Assembly (NCBI RefSeq): GCF_040361275.1
Contig: NZ_APNH01000001.1
Span: forward strand, 868,001 to 932,000
Length of the DNA: 64,000 nt
From: Salinisphaera sp. T31B1
GTDB taxonomy: Bacteria > Pseudomonadota > Gammaproteobacteria > Nevskiales > Salinisphaeraceae
Reading direction: 5' to 3'
In this document: positions 46,728 to 55,467 of the stretch, one piece after another
How the letters are laid out: the number at the start of each line of letters is the position of its first letter
Numbering within the stretch: the first letter of the stretch is position 1
Program-made: the position numbers and the translations under genes
Notes under the pieces: model-generated
Told to the model about the DNA's origin: nothing
Database searches by the model: none
The model's input: only the letters and a program-made list of their open reading frames with translations

Positions 46728-47441
46728 TCAGTGGCCGTCTGCGGCCACAGTGAAGGAAGCGGGCGGCAGGGCGCGGCCATACCGCTCGCGTTCTACAACG
46801 ATCTTGACCGGACTGTCCTGGGTCGCGGCGAGGCCGATATGGCACCAGAAGTCGAACACCGTGGTCCGTCCGTTTCGTAGCGGATCGCAACTACCGCTCA
46901 TGTTCTGACCGGAAACACTGTAGAAGACGTCCGTGGCACCGAAGCCGTTGACCATGAGGTTGACGCCGGAGCCCTCGGCGGTGTTTGGTCCGTACGGCTT
47001 GAGAAACCGCTGGGTGGGCTCTTGGCAGGCGCCTTCGACAACGGAAATGCCGAGATGCATCTGGTCGTATTGCCTTAGCAGATCGAGCGCACCCGACTGA
47101 TCGTAAGGTAGATTGATGGCGTCGCCGCCAATCTGTGCCGGAAGAATATAGGTGTTGCGTGCCAGATAGACGCCATCACGTGATTGCACGGTCAGACATA
47201 CTTCGGAGCCCGCCAGTGACCTCGGCGGGCGGATGGACAGCTGGGTGAGGTCGCTGCCGGAAAGCAGCGTGCCGGTGGTCAGACCTACCACCACGATACC
47301 GCTGACATCTACATCGCGCTGAACGGATTCCCAGAACGGGCTCGCCTTGAGGGTGGCGTCGGCCGCGTAGGTCGCGCTACCGCCCGCTGCGAGCACACCC
47401 AGCATGGCCGTGCATACGCGGGTTAACCATAAACCCTTCAT
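46728..47441 (-). CDS. Exported four-Cys protein of unknown function
   Basis: The 237-residue protein has a signal peptide ending near TYA-A and a GGGGGG-rich ribosome site before ATG 47441. The mature part is beta-rich with four Cys (EVCLTVQ, GACQEPT, GSCDPLR, FWCHIG), which may form two disulfides. It is first in the three-gene minus-strand cluster and sits under the palindrome at 47458-47477. No known family. Confidence 0.65.
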   Translation of the reverse strand: MKGLWLTRVCTAMLGVLAAGGSATYAADATLKASPFWESVQRDVDVSGIVVVGLTTGTLLSGSDLTQLSIRPPRSLAGSEVCLTVQSRDGVYLARNTYILPAQIGGDAINLPYDQSGALDLLRQYDQMHLGISVVEGACQEPTQRFLKPYGPNTAEGSGVNLMVNGFGATDVFYSVSGQNMSGSCDPLRNGRTTVFDFWCHIGLAATQDSPVKIVVERERYGRALPPASFTVAADGH

Positions 47442-47457
47442 AACGCCCCCCGGTGTC

Positions 47458-47477
47458 ATACGCTCGATCGAGCATAT
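47458..47477. promoter_or_regulatory. Near-perfect 20-bp palindrome, candidate operator of the envelope cluster
   Basis: The core GCTCGATCGAGC (47462-47473) is a perfect 12-bp palindrome, extended by ATA/TAT arms with one mismatched pair. It ends 16 bp before the start of the first cluster gene, where a repressor would block transcription. Regulator unknown. Confidence 0.55.
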
Positions 47478-47511
47478 GAGAATCGGCCTGCGAGCGCTAT
47501 TCCGTAGCACT

Positions 47512-47533
47512 TGGTGTCGATCAGTCGACACCA
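47512..47533. other. Perfect 9-bp inverted repeat with 4-base loop
   Basis: TGGTGTCGA and TCGACACCA pair around TCAG, between the EamA gene and the envelope cluster, on whose strand no T-run follows. It may be a second operator or a weak transcription stop for the EamA mRNA. Confidence 0.5.
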
Positions 47534-47616
47534 GACACTACTCGAATAGGTCGTTCAATCAGACACCTGGATGTAGGCTGTCGCGGCACCTCGAATGTGT
47601 CGTACGAATGACAGGG

Positions 47617-48510
47617 TCAATCCGGATAGGGTGTTTCGATGGTTTCCGCAGTTTTGCCGGTCACGGTCGTGCCGATCGAGGCGGCAATGACCGCCGCGAT
47701 GGCCAGCCACTGCGCTAGCGCCAGTGACTGACCGAGGAACAACAGACCGGACAACGCGCCGAATGCCGGTTCGAGGCTCATGAGGGTGCCGAACGTCTGC
47801 GTTGGCAGACGGGGCAGGGCGATCATTTCCAGTGTATAGGGCAGCGCGGTCGACAGGATCGCCACGCCGAGCGCGAACCACAGCACATGGACACCGAGTG
47901 CTCCGGTATCGGCGCCGACCAGCCCGATCGGTGCGACAACCAGGGCACCGATCGTGATACCCCAGATAGCGCTGTTCAGGCCGCTGACCTCACCGGCTTT
48001 CTGCCCGAACAGGATATAGGCCGCCCAGCAGGCGCCGGCACCCAGCGCACAGGCCACTCCGTACAGATTCAGCGTTCCGCCGTTATTGTGGCCCGCGCCC
48101 AGCAGCACTGCGAGTCCGACGATTGCGATCGCGACCCAGAGCAGGTCCAGCCGACGCTTGGACGCCAGCAATGCCACTGTCAGCGGCCCGGTGAACTCGA
48201 AAGCCACCGCGATGCCCAGCGGAATATGCGCCATCGCCTGATAGAACAGGAAGTTCATCGAGGCCAGTGCAATCCCGTAGATCGCAATGTTGGGCCATTC
48301 TCTGCGTGCCACCGGTCTGCGCCAGGGCCGGAACAGGGTCAGAAGCAGCGTGGCGGCGATCAGCAGCCGCAGCGAGGTCGTCGCTCCCGGACCGATCAAG
48401 GGGAACAAGGTCGCGGCCAGCGCGGCCCCGCCCTGAATGCTGGCCATGGCGACCAGCAGCAGTCCGATCGGCAGCAATCGCGATACGATGGAAGACGAGT
48501 GGACGGCCAT
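47617..48510 (-). CDS. EamA/DMT-family exporter, RhtA-like
   Basis: The 297-residue protein has ten hydrophobic segments in two EamA repeats. Features such as SIQGGAALAATLFPLIG, IPLGIAVAFEFTGPLTVAL and LPRLPTQTFGTLMSLEPAFGAL match RhtA-type threonine/homoserine exporters. The ATG at 48510 lies 42 bp from the divergent XRE-cupin gene, which likely regulates it. Other amino-acid-like substrates are possible. Confidence 0.87.
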   Translation of the reverse strand: MAVHSSSIVSRLLPIGLLLVAMASIQGGAALAATLFPLIGPGATTSLRLLIAATLLLTLFRPWRRPVARREWPNIAIYGIALASMNFLFYQAMAHIPLGIAVAFEFTGPLTVALLASKRRLDLLWVAIAIVGLAVLLGAGHNNGGTLNLYGVACALGAGACWAAYILFGQKAGEVSGLNSAIWGITIGALVVAPIGLVGADTGALGVHVLWFALGVAILSTALPYTLEMIALPRLPTQTFGTLMSLEPAFGALSGLLFLGQSLALAQWLAIAAVIAASIGTTVTGKTAETIETPYPD

Positions 48511-48552
48511 GGCAATACTCGTGGCACGTGGTCGAAGCGCGGGCGCGCGCGC

Positions 48553-49149
48553 ATGATGACCCAGAACGATGGGGTGAGCAATATAGTGCACAATTTGGGC
48601 GAGCGGCCGAACGTGCTGGTGCACGTGGCTGGTAACGTGCGTCGGCTTCGTATGGCCGCCCAGCTCAGCCAGCAGGCGCTGGCCGAGCGGGCGAGCGTAA
48701 GTCGCCGCATGCTGGTCAATATCGAAAAGGGCGACGTGAACGTCAGCCTGAACACTCTGGATCGCATTGCCGAAGCGCTGGGCGCGGTTTTTCATACCAT
48801 CGTGCAGCCGCCGGACCAGATTGATACGCACCGTATCGATACGCTGGCCTGGGCCGGCGCCGACCCGACCAGCCGAGCCGTGCTGCTGGCCAGCCTGCCG
48901 GCACGTACCGAAGTCGAGTTATGGTCATGGTCGCTGGCACCGGGCGAACGCTACGATTCCGCTGCCAATCCGCCCGGCTGGCAGGAGATGATCGTGGTCA
49001 CCGAGGGCTGCCTGAGTCTGTATCTCGGCCAGGCGCCGGTACGCGTGGTGGATACGCACGACTTCCATGTCTTTGCCAGCGACTGCGAGCACGCGTACGT
49101 TAATGAAGGCCGCACGACGGTGCGTTTCGTACGCAATGTCATCTACTGA
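48553..49149 (+). CDS. XRE-type regulator with C-terminal cupin domain
   Basis: The 198-residue protein has an HTH-XRE domain (VRRLRMAAQLSQQALAERAS, then VSRRMLVNIEKGDVNVSLNTL; residues 28-80) and a cupin domain (AWAGADPTSRAVLL to the end, with WSWSLAPGERY). This architecture controls adjacent exporters and senses small molecules in the cupin. It is divergent from the EamA gene with a 42-bp shared promoter region. The ATG pair at 48553/48556 leaves a one-residue ambiguity. Confidence 0.87.
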   Translation: MMTQNDGVSNIVHNLGERPNVLVHVAGNVRRLRMAAQLSQQALAERASVSRRMLVNIEKGDVNVSLNTLDRIAEALGAVFHTIVQPPDQIDTHRIDTLAWAGADPTSRAVLLASLPARTEVELWSWSLAPGERYDSAANPPGWQEMIVVTEGCLSLYLGQAPVRVVDTHDFHVFASDCEHAYVNEGRTTVRFVRNVIY

Positions 49150-49193
49150 TCGCGGCGAGTGACGCGCGTGCCTGAAGTAGGGACGACCCTCGC

Positions 49194-49844
49194 ATGACGC
49201 ATACCGATCGCCGCGTGTCTGCCCTGCTTGCGTTGCACGGGCGGACCTTCGCCGCAGAACTGGGCGCGCGTATCTCGCGCAATACGCCCGCGCCGTTATT
49301 CCGGCTGCTGTGTCTGGCCAATCTGAGCGGGGCGCCGGTACAGGCGGCAATCGCGATGCGGGCAGCCATCGCCCTGGCCGATGCCGGCTGGACCACGCCC
49401 GCCAAACTGGCCCACAGCTCGTGGCATGCCCGCGTGCGCGTACTCAACCAGGCCGGCTATGCGCGGGTTGACGAAAAGACCGCGACCCAGCTGTCGGCCA
49501 TGGTCGCGACACTCGAACAGCGTTACAACGGCGATCTGCGCCGGCTACGCAAGGCGGCCGGTGGCGATGTGGGCGCGCTGCGACGCGCCTTGACGGGGTT
49601 CAAGGGCATCGGCGATACAGGCGCCGCAATTTTCGTGCGTGAGATGCAGATCGTTTGGCCCGAGTGTTATCCCTTCGTCGATCGCGCGGCGGCGAAGGCC
49701 GCCGCGGCCCTTGGTCTGCCACAGGATCCGGCCGGCCTGGCTTCGCAGGTCGAGCGAGTCGATTTCCCACGGCTCGTGGCCGCGCTGGTGCGTGCCGGGT
49801 TGGCCCGGGACTTCGATGCCGTGAGGGCGGCCGCCGACAGGTGA
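49194..49844 (+). CDS. HhH-GPD base-excision-repair-like protein lacking catalytic Lys and Fe-S cluster
   Basis: The 216-residue protein has the helix-hairpin-helix FKGIGDTGAAIFVREMQ and FVDRAAAKAAAALGL, whose Asp aligns with the catalytic Asp of the EndoIII family. The lysine in the hairpin (LPGVGRKTA) is replaced, and there is no C-terminal four-Cys cluster. It could be a monofunctional glycosylase or a DNA-binding relative. Its start has no strong ribosome site; it stops 16 bp before poxB's stop. Confidence 0.75.
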   Translation: MTHTDRRVSALLALHGRTFAAELGARISRNTPAPLFRLLCLANLSGAPVQAAIAMRAAIALADAGWTTPAKLAHSSWHARVRVLNQAGYARVDEKTATQLSAMVATLEQRYNGDLRRLRKAAGGDVGALRRALTGFKGIGDTGAAIFVREMQIVWPECYPFVDRAAAKAAAALGLPQDPAGLASQVERVDFPRLVAALVRAGLARDFDAVRAAADR

Positions 49845-49860
49845 CCCTGCGTGCGACGGG

Positions 49861-51570
49861 CTAGCGCCAGAAGTTGTTCTTCACCAGGTCCACCACCTCG
49901 TCCATGCGGCCGCTGAAGATCGCCTTGGTGGAATAGAGCGCGGTCGAGGCGACCTGGCCCGCTTCGATCGTGGGCGGCATCACCAGTTCCATCCGGTTGA
50001 CCTTGACATCCAGAATGCCGGGCCCGTCCTGGGCAAGCAGATCTTCCACACCGGCCTCGAGATCGTGCTTGTGCTCGATCTTGCGGCCCCACATGCCGAT
50101 GGCCTCGGCGAGCCGGCCGAAATCCGGGTTCTTCAGCTCGGTGAAGGCATCCAGCAGACCGTCGACCTTCTGTTCGATCTCGACGAAACCCAGCGAGCTG
50201 TTGTTGAACACGATCAGCTTGACCGGGATCTGCTCCTGCACGAGCGTGAGCAGATCGCCCAGCAGCATACTGATGCCGCCGTCGCCGCACATCGCAACGA
50301 CCTGACGGCCGGGAAAGGCGCGGGCGATGCCCAGCGCCTGCGGATAAGCGTTGGCCATGGTGCCGTGAACGAGGCTGGGCAGGGTGCGACGCTGGCCGTT
50401 GGCACGGATATGGCGCAGACACCAAACCATCGGGCTGCCACCGTCGGCGGTGAACACCGCGTCCTCGGCGGCATGCTTGTCGATCAGCAGGGTCAATTCC
50501 TGTGGATGGATCAAGTCGTCGTCGTCGGTCTTGGCAGCCGCGTGGTCGAGTGACTCCAGATAGGTCTTGCGGCAATCGTTGACCCAGTCGCGGTTGTCGT
50601 GACGGGCCACCCGTTCAAGCAGTGCGGCACAGGTGTCGCGCACGCTGCCGACCACGCCGATATCCACTGGATGGCGCAGGCCGATCTTGCCCGGGTCGAT
50701 ATCCACCTGGATGATCGTGGCATCGTCGGGATAGAACTGGGCCCAGGCGAAGCTGCATCCCAGCAACAGCAGGGTGTCGCATTCGGACACCGCGCGATAG
50801 CCGCCTTCGAGGCCGAACACGCCGGTCATGCCGACTTCGAGCTCGTTGCCGTACTCGACGAAATCCTTGGCGCGCGAGGTCCAGGCGATGGGCGCACCGA
50901 GGCGGTCGGCCAGCGCGATCAGCTCGTCGTGGGCGTTATGACAGCCATAGCCGGCATAGATCGAGACCTTCTTGCCGGCATCGAGCTTTTCCACAATCGC
51001 GCTCAGATCCGCGTCGTTCGGGCGCAGCACCGGGTCGAAGCGCATGGTTCGCCAGGGCAGGGTCTTCGCAGGCTTGGCCGTGAACAGGTCGCCCGGCACG
51101 ATGAGCACCGCCAGGCCACCTTCGTTGAGCGCTTTCTGGGCGGCGATCGCAGTCAGGCGCTGGGCATTGTCGGGGCTGGATACATATTCACAGAACACGC
51201 TGTACTGCGCATAGATCGGGCGCTGGTCGACGTCCTGCGGAAAGCCGACGCCCATTTCGGCGGTGGCGACCTGCGAGGCGATGAACACCACCGGGGCGCC
51301 GTTCCGGTGACTTTCGATCAGCCCGTTGACGAAGTGCACGCTGCCGGGGCCGCAGGTACCCGCACAGCAGGCCAGCTCGCCGGTCATGAAGGCCTCGCCG
51401 CCGGCCGCGAAACCGCCCACTTCTTCATGGCGCACGTGGACCCAATCCATCTCCGAGCGTCGGATGGCGTCGGTCAGATGATTGATGGTGTCGCCCACCA
51501 CGCCATAGCAGCGTTTTGCGCCGGCCTGTAGCAGGACATCGACCATGGTTTCAGCAACGTTCGCGCTCAT
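49861..51570 (-). CDS. poxB: Pyruvate dehydrogenase (quinone)/pyruvate oxidase
   Basis: The 569-residue ThDP/FAD enzyme oxidatively decarboxylates pyruvate to acetate, passing electrons to quinone at the membrane. Motifs: activating Glu in RHEEVGGFAAGGEA, FAD-domain GYGCHNAHDELIALADRL, and ThDP/Mg motif CGDGGISMLLGDLLTLV with NN 29-30 residues on. Length and order fit E. coli PoxB (572). The C-terminal end (KNNFWR) may bind lipid as in PoxB. A close alternative is a related acetolactate-type enzyme, but the FAD domain and length favour PoxB. Confidence 0.9.
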   Translation of the reverse strand: MSANVAETMVDVLLQAGAKRCYGVVGDTINHLTDAIRRSEMDWVHVRHEEVGGFAAGGEAFMTGELACCAGTCGPGSVHFVNGLIESHRNGAPVVFIASQVATAEMGVGFPQDVDQRPIYAQYSVFCEYVSSPDNAQRLTAIAAQKALNEGGLAVLIVPGDLFTAKPAKTLPWRTMRFDPVLRPNDADLSAIVEKLDAGKKVSIYAGYGCHNAHDELIALADRLGAPIAWTSRAKDFVEYGNELEVGMTGVFGLEGGYRAVSECDTLLLLGCSFAWAQFYPDDATIIQVDIDPGKIGLRHPVDIGVVGSVRDTCAALLERVARHDNRDWVNDCRKTYLESLDHAAAKTDDDDLIHPQELTLLIDKHAAEDAVFTADGGSPMVWCLRHIRANGQRRTLPSLVHGTMANAYPQALGIARAFPGRQVVAMCGDGGISMLLGDLLTLVQEQIPVKLIVFNNSSLGFVEIEQKVDGLLDAFTELKNPDFGRLAEAIGMWGRKIEHKHDLEAGVEDLLAQDGPGILDVKVNRMELVMPPTIEAGQVASTALYSTKAIFSGRMDEVVDLVKNNFWR

Positions 51571-51836
51571 TCAAATCACCGTTCGGTTTGCAAGGGCCCG
51601 CGCATGGGTACGACCGCCCGCTGGCACCCGGTCGTAACGGAGCGGGCGGGGCAGCGCAGAAACGCAGTTGGTTGGTGCAGTATGCATAAGCCGCGTCGAT
51701 GTAGAAATGCGTGTATCCGCGTAGCGCCCTTCCTCCGGCCAGCGTGCGCACGACGGCTTCCGCGCATGGGCCGGTGGTCGCGCCGGCGGGCCCAACACCC
51801 GAACGCCGGGCGGCCGAGCCGGCGATGACGGTCGTG

Positions 51837-52763
51837 CTAGGCCCGGGCCGACTCCGGCAGCGGATAGCGACGGCTCGACGGACCGGCCTTGACCACCTGT
51901 CCGGGCACCGCGTGGCCGACAATGTCCGGCAGTGTGGCCGCGACCGTGAGCAGGGCATCGAGATCGACGCCGGTGGCGACGCCCATCTGTTCGAACATGT
52001 GGACCAGATCCTCGGTACAGACGTTGCCGGTCGCCCCCGGGGCGAATGGGCAGCCGCCGAGGCCGCCCAGGGCGGCGTCGAACCGCTCGACCCCGGCCTG
52101 CCAGCCGGCCAGGGCGTTGGCCAGGCCCATGCCGCGGGTGTTGTGCAGGTGCAGGGTCAGCGCGAGTGCCGGATGGCGTCGTCGAACCTGTTCGCACAGC
52201 GTGCCGACCTGGTGCGGGTTGGCCATGCCGGTGGTATCGCACAGGGTCACGCCCTGCATGCCGATGTGTTCGAGTTGCGCGACCAGGTCCAACACCCGCT
52301 CGGGGCTCACCGTGCCCTCGAACGGGCAGCCGAACGCGGTGGATATGGAAGCGTTGAGAAATCCGGATTCGCCCGCGGCCAGGTCCACCATCCGCGCAAA
52401 CCGTTCCAGGGACTGGTCGGCGCTCATGCGCAGGTTGGCGCGGCCGTGGCTGTCGCTGGCGGACATGACGAAATTGAACTCGTCGGTGGCACAGGCGATC
52501 GCGCGTTCCAGACCCTTCTCGTTGGGAATCAGGGCGACATAATCCACGCCGGGTGTGCGCGTGATGCCCTGCATGACGGCCTCCCCGTCGCGCAGATTCG
52601 GGATTGCCCTCGGCGAGGTGAACGAGGTCGCTTCGATCTTGGCCAGACCGGTCGCCGACAGTGTGTCGATGAGCGCGATCTTGTCGGCGGTCGGCACGAA
52701 CTCGGCCTCGATCTGGAAACCGTCGCGCGCGGCGACATCGTTGATATATACGCGATTGTGCAT
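51837..52763 (-). CDS. Hydroxymethylglutaryl-CoA lyase family protein
   Basis: The 308-residue TIM-barrel enzyme has RDGFQIE (catalytic Arg-Asp), metal ligands in HLHNTRGMGLAN, and the Cys loop GGLGGCPFAPGATGNVCTED. It would cleave HMG-CoA to acetoacetate and acetyl-CoA. The Phe and Ile in RDGFQIE (family RDGLQNE) hint at a related short substrate such as a citramalyl- or methylated analogue. It starts 1 bp after the CoA-transferase stop, so the two are coupled. Confidence 0.85.
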   Translation of the reverse strand: MHNRVYINDVAARDGFQIEAEFVPTADKIALIDTLSATGLAKIEATSFTSPRAIPNLRDGEAVMQGITRTPGVDYVALIPNEKGLERAIACATDEFNFVMSASDSHGRANLRMSADQSLERFARMVDLAAGESGFLNASISTAFGCPFEGTVSPERVLDLVAQLEHIGMQGVTLCDTTGMANPHQVGTLCEQVRRRHPALALTLHLHNTRGMGLANALAGWQAGVERFDAALGGLGGCPFAPGATGNVCTEDLVHMFEQMGVATGVDLDALLTVAATLPDIVGHAVPGQVVKAGPSSRRYPLPESARA

Positions 52764-52764
52764 G

Positions 52765-54012
52765 TCAGGCCTCGTCGTCGGCGGTAAAACAGACCCCGCG
52801 CTCGCGCAGCTGCGCCTGTGTATCGGCATCGATGCCGAGTTCGTCCAGCACGCTCTGGGTATGCTCTCCCAGTGCGGGGCCACCGCCGCCGATCCGTCCG
52901 GGCGTGCGGCTCAGGCGCGGCAACACACCGGGCACCTTGAGCGACTGGCCGTCGCGGGTGGTGATGGTCTGGATCATCTCGCGCGCGGCGTAGTGCGGAT
53001 CCTCGACGATATCCTTGGCCGTGTAGGGATGCCCGGCCGGCACGCGCGCGGCCTCCAGCACTTCAAGCACCTCATCGCGCGCATGGCGGCTGGTCCAGTT
53101 GTTGATGGCGGTATCGATCATCGCCGCGTTGTCGCTGCGCCCGTCATTGTGTGCCAGCGCCGGATCCTCGCCCAGGTCGTCGCGGCCGATCGCGTGCATC
53201 AGACGCTTGAAGATGGAATCACCGTTGCCTGCGATCAGCACTTCGCTGTCGTCGGCGCATCGATAGGCGTTGGACGGCGTGATGCCGGGCAGGGCGCTGC
53301 CGCTGGGATGCCGGATCACGCCGGCGCCGTCGTATTCGGGGATGAGCGATTCCATCATCGCGAACACCGATTCGTACAAGGCTACGTCGATATACTGGCC
53401 GAGCCCGCTGTGGCGGCGCTCCTGCAGGGCGAGCAAGGCGCCGATCACGCCGTACAGCGCCGACAGCGAATCGCCGATGGAAATCCCCACGCGCACCGAC
53501 GACTCGCCCGGGTGGCCGGACAGATAGCGCAGCCCGCCCATGGCCTCGCCGATCACGCCGAAGCCGGGCAGATCTCGATACGGGCCGGTCTGGCCGTAGC
53601 CAGAGATGCGGACCATGATCAGGCCCGGGTTGATCGCCGACAGCGCGTCCCAGCCCAGGCCCCATTTCTCCAGCCGACCGGGGCTGAAGTTCTCGACCAC
53701 GATATCGGCCTCGGCCGCCAGCCGCTTGACGATGTCCTGACCTTCCTCGGACTTCAGATCCAGCGACACCGAGCGTTTGTTGCGGGTCTGGACATGCCAC
53801 CACAACGAGGTGTCGCCGCGCATCACGCGCCAGCGACGCAACGGATCGCCCGTGCCCGGCGGTTCGATCTTGATCACATCGGCGCCGAACTCGCCCAGCA
53901 GCTTGGTGGCGAACGGGCCGGCGATGAGCTGGCCGAGTTCGAGCACTTTCACCCCTTCGAGCGCCATGCTCGAGGGCTGGGTCGGTATGTGATCGTTGTT
54001 GGTCGAAGTCAT
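52765..54012 (-). CDS. CaiB/BaiF family CoA-transferase
   Basis: This class III CoA-transferase (415 residues) has LELGQLIAGPFATKLLGEFGADVIKIEPPGTGDPLR with the catalytic Asp expected near residue 180 (around SGYGQTGPYRDLPGF) and GSPRMLR-like NKRSVSLDLKSEEG. It moves CoA between carboxylic acids. Pairing with an HMG-CoA lyase-like enzyme, a LysR regulator and a symporter suggests activation of an imported dicarboxylic acid. Start 54012 is the domain-based choice. Confidence 0.86.
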   Translation of the reverse strand: MTSTNNDHIPTQPSSMALEGVKVLELGQLIAGPFATKLLGEFGADVIKIEPPGTGDPLRRWRVMRGDTSLWWHVQTRNKRSVSLDLKSEEGQDIVKRLAAEADIVVENFSPGRLEKWGLGWDALSAINPGLIMVRISGYGQTGPYRDLPGFGVIGEAMGGLRYLSGHPGESSVRVGISIGDSLSALYGVIGALLALQERRHSGLGQYIDVALYESVFAMMESLIPEYDGAGVIRHPSGSALPGITPSNAYRCADDSEVLIAGNGDSIFKRLMHAIGRDDLGEDPALAHNDGRSDNAAMIDTAINNWTSRHARDEVLEVLEAARVPAGHPYTAKDIVEDPHYAAREMIQTITTRDGQSLKVPGVLPRLSRTPGRIGGGGPALGEHTQSVLDELGIDADTQAQLRERGVCFTADDEA

Positions 54013-54119
54013 GAAGCAATCGCCACGCGGATGAAACTCGGAATCGAGACTAGGCAAGGCATGCGCGTAGAACAATCATCCGATCGGCAATCGAGCCTTC
54101 GCGGCTCGCGTACGCATGC

Positions 54120-55007
54120 TCAGTCGGCGGTCAGGTGGTCGACCATTTCCCGCGCCAGCACCGACAGGCTGTTGATATCGCGTACGGCAAGCCACAGCTG
54201 ACGCGTCGCCCAGACATCGCTCAGCGGCACGATCGACAGGCCCAGCCGCGGGCCGAGCGTATCGAAGGCCTTGTCCGGCAGTACGCCGACACCCATGCCG
54301 AAACCGATCATGCGGCAGATGCCCTCGAAGCTGCGGACCTGAACCCGCATGCGCAGGGGCAGGCCGGCATCGCGCGCGGCAGTCACGATCATCTGGTGCA
54401 GAGAGGCGTCCTGCTGCAGGCCGATGAAATCGTAGGCGACGGCCTGTTCCAGACTCACGGCTTCGCGTCGGGCCAGGGGATGGTCGCTCGGTGTGACCAG
54501 GACCAGTCGGTCGCAGCGATACGGCCGTACGTCGAGGTCTTCGACCGCCTGGCGGCCGGCGAACAGGCCGATATCGGTACGACCCTCGCGCACGGCCTGT
54601 ACCACTTCGCTGCTGATGCGCTCCTGCAGATCGATCTTCACCTCGGGGTGACGGCGGCTGAAGGCGGCCAGATCGGCCGGCAGAAACTCGATGATCGACG
54701 AGGTGTTGGCATACATGCGTACATGGCCGCGCACGCCGCGGCTGTACTCGCTCAGATCCGCCTGCAGTTCATGCATGGCCTCGAGCACGCCACGGGCATG
54801 GTGAAGCAGGGCATCGCCCGCCGGGGTCAGCTCGACGCCGCGCGGCCGCCGATAGAGCAGCTCTGCGTCCAGGCGTATCTCCAGGTCGCGGATCCGTTTG
54901 CTGACCGCGGCCAGCGCCATGTGTTCGCGCTCGGCCGCGGCGGTCAGGCTGTGCTCGGCGGCCACGGCCACGAACAGCCTCAACGTGGTCAGATCGATTC
55001 GGTACAT
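54120..55007 (-). CDS. LysR-family transcriptional regulator
   Basis: The 295-residue protein has the N-terminal HTH (LRLFVAVAAEHSLTAAAEREHMALAAVSKRIRDLE) and a LysR substrate domain (residues 90-290). It reads away from DUF3311-SSS and toward the CoA-transferase/lyase pair. The inverted repeat at 55035-55055 fits its binding site. It most likely activates one or both transcription units when the imported acid or its CoA ester is present. Confidence 0.93.
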   Translation of the reverse strand: MYRIDLTTLRLFVAVAAEHSLTAAAEREHMALAAVSKRIRDLEIRLDAELLYRRPRGVELTPAGDALLHHARGVLEAMHELQADLSEYSRGVRGHVRMYANTSSIIEFLPADLAAFSRRHPEVKIDLQERISSEVVQAVREGRTDIGLFAGRQAVEDLDVRPYRCDRLVLVTPSDHPLARREAVSLEQAVAYDFIGLQQDASLHQMIVTAARDAGLPLRMRVQVRSFEGICRMIGFGMGVGVLPDKAFDTLGPRLGLSIVPLSDVWATRQLWLAVRDINSLSVLAREMVDHLTAD

Positions 55008-55034
55008 CGGTAGTAAACCAGCGGTGACAGACTT

Positions 55035-55055
55035 GGCTTCGCGATTGACGAAGCC
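55035..55055. promoter_or_regulatory. Candidate LysR box
   Basis: GGCTTCG and CGAAGCC are perfect 7-bp inverted repeats around 7 bp, fitting the T-N11-A rule (T 55039, A 55051). It lies 28 bp before the LysR start and about 170 bp before the symporter operon. Confidence 0.65.
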
Positions 55056-55223
55056 TGCCTTACCGATTGCCTGATTGTCGGGCCTCCGGTGGCACCGCCA
55101 TCCTAATTCAAGCGGCATGACTGCGGGGGCGCGGCTGTGGGCAGCATTCACCGGCCGTCGTAGCATGCCCTCGACTGGGCGGTCGTCGTCCTGTCGCCGA
55201 ACAACATAGAGAGGAGACGTGCC

Positions 55224-55466
55224 ATGGCACGACAAAGCAAGGAGCCGATCAAGCGGCCGATCGTATGGATCGTGTTCATCGCGGTCTTCGCGCTGATCAA
55301 TCCCTGGTATTTCACCGACGGCGCTTATACCCCGCTGATCTGGGGCGTGCCGTACTGGGCATGGATCATTCTTGCCGCCTCGCTGGCGTTATCGGTCTTC
55401 GTGACCTGGGTGGTCTGCTGTCACTGGGACATGCAGACCGACGAGCAAGACGGCGGCGGAGACTGA
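55224..55466 (+). CDS. DUF3311 small membrane subunit of an SSS symporter
   Basis: The 80-residue protein has two hydrophobic segments (IVWIVFIAVFALINPWYF and WIILAASLALSVFVTWVV) and a polar C-terminus. AGGAG precedes ATG 55224. DUF3311 proteins are found one base or a few bases before SSS symporters and are likely accessory subunits; here the gap is 1 bp. Confidence 0.88.
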   Translation: MARQSKEPIKRPIVWIVFIAVFALINPWYFTDGAYTPLIWGVPYWAWIILAASLALSVFVTWVVCCHWDMQTDEQDGGGD

Positions 55467-55467
55467 T

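Noticed and set aside
47512-47533. Perfect hairpin as a rho-independent terminator
   Set aside because: No T-run follows on either strand, so it is listed as an undefined inverted repeat.
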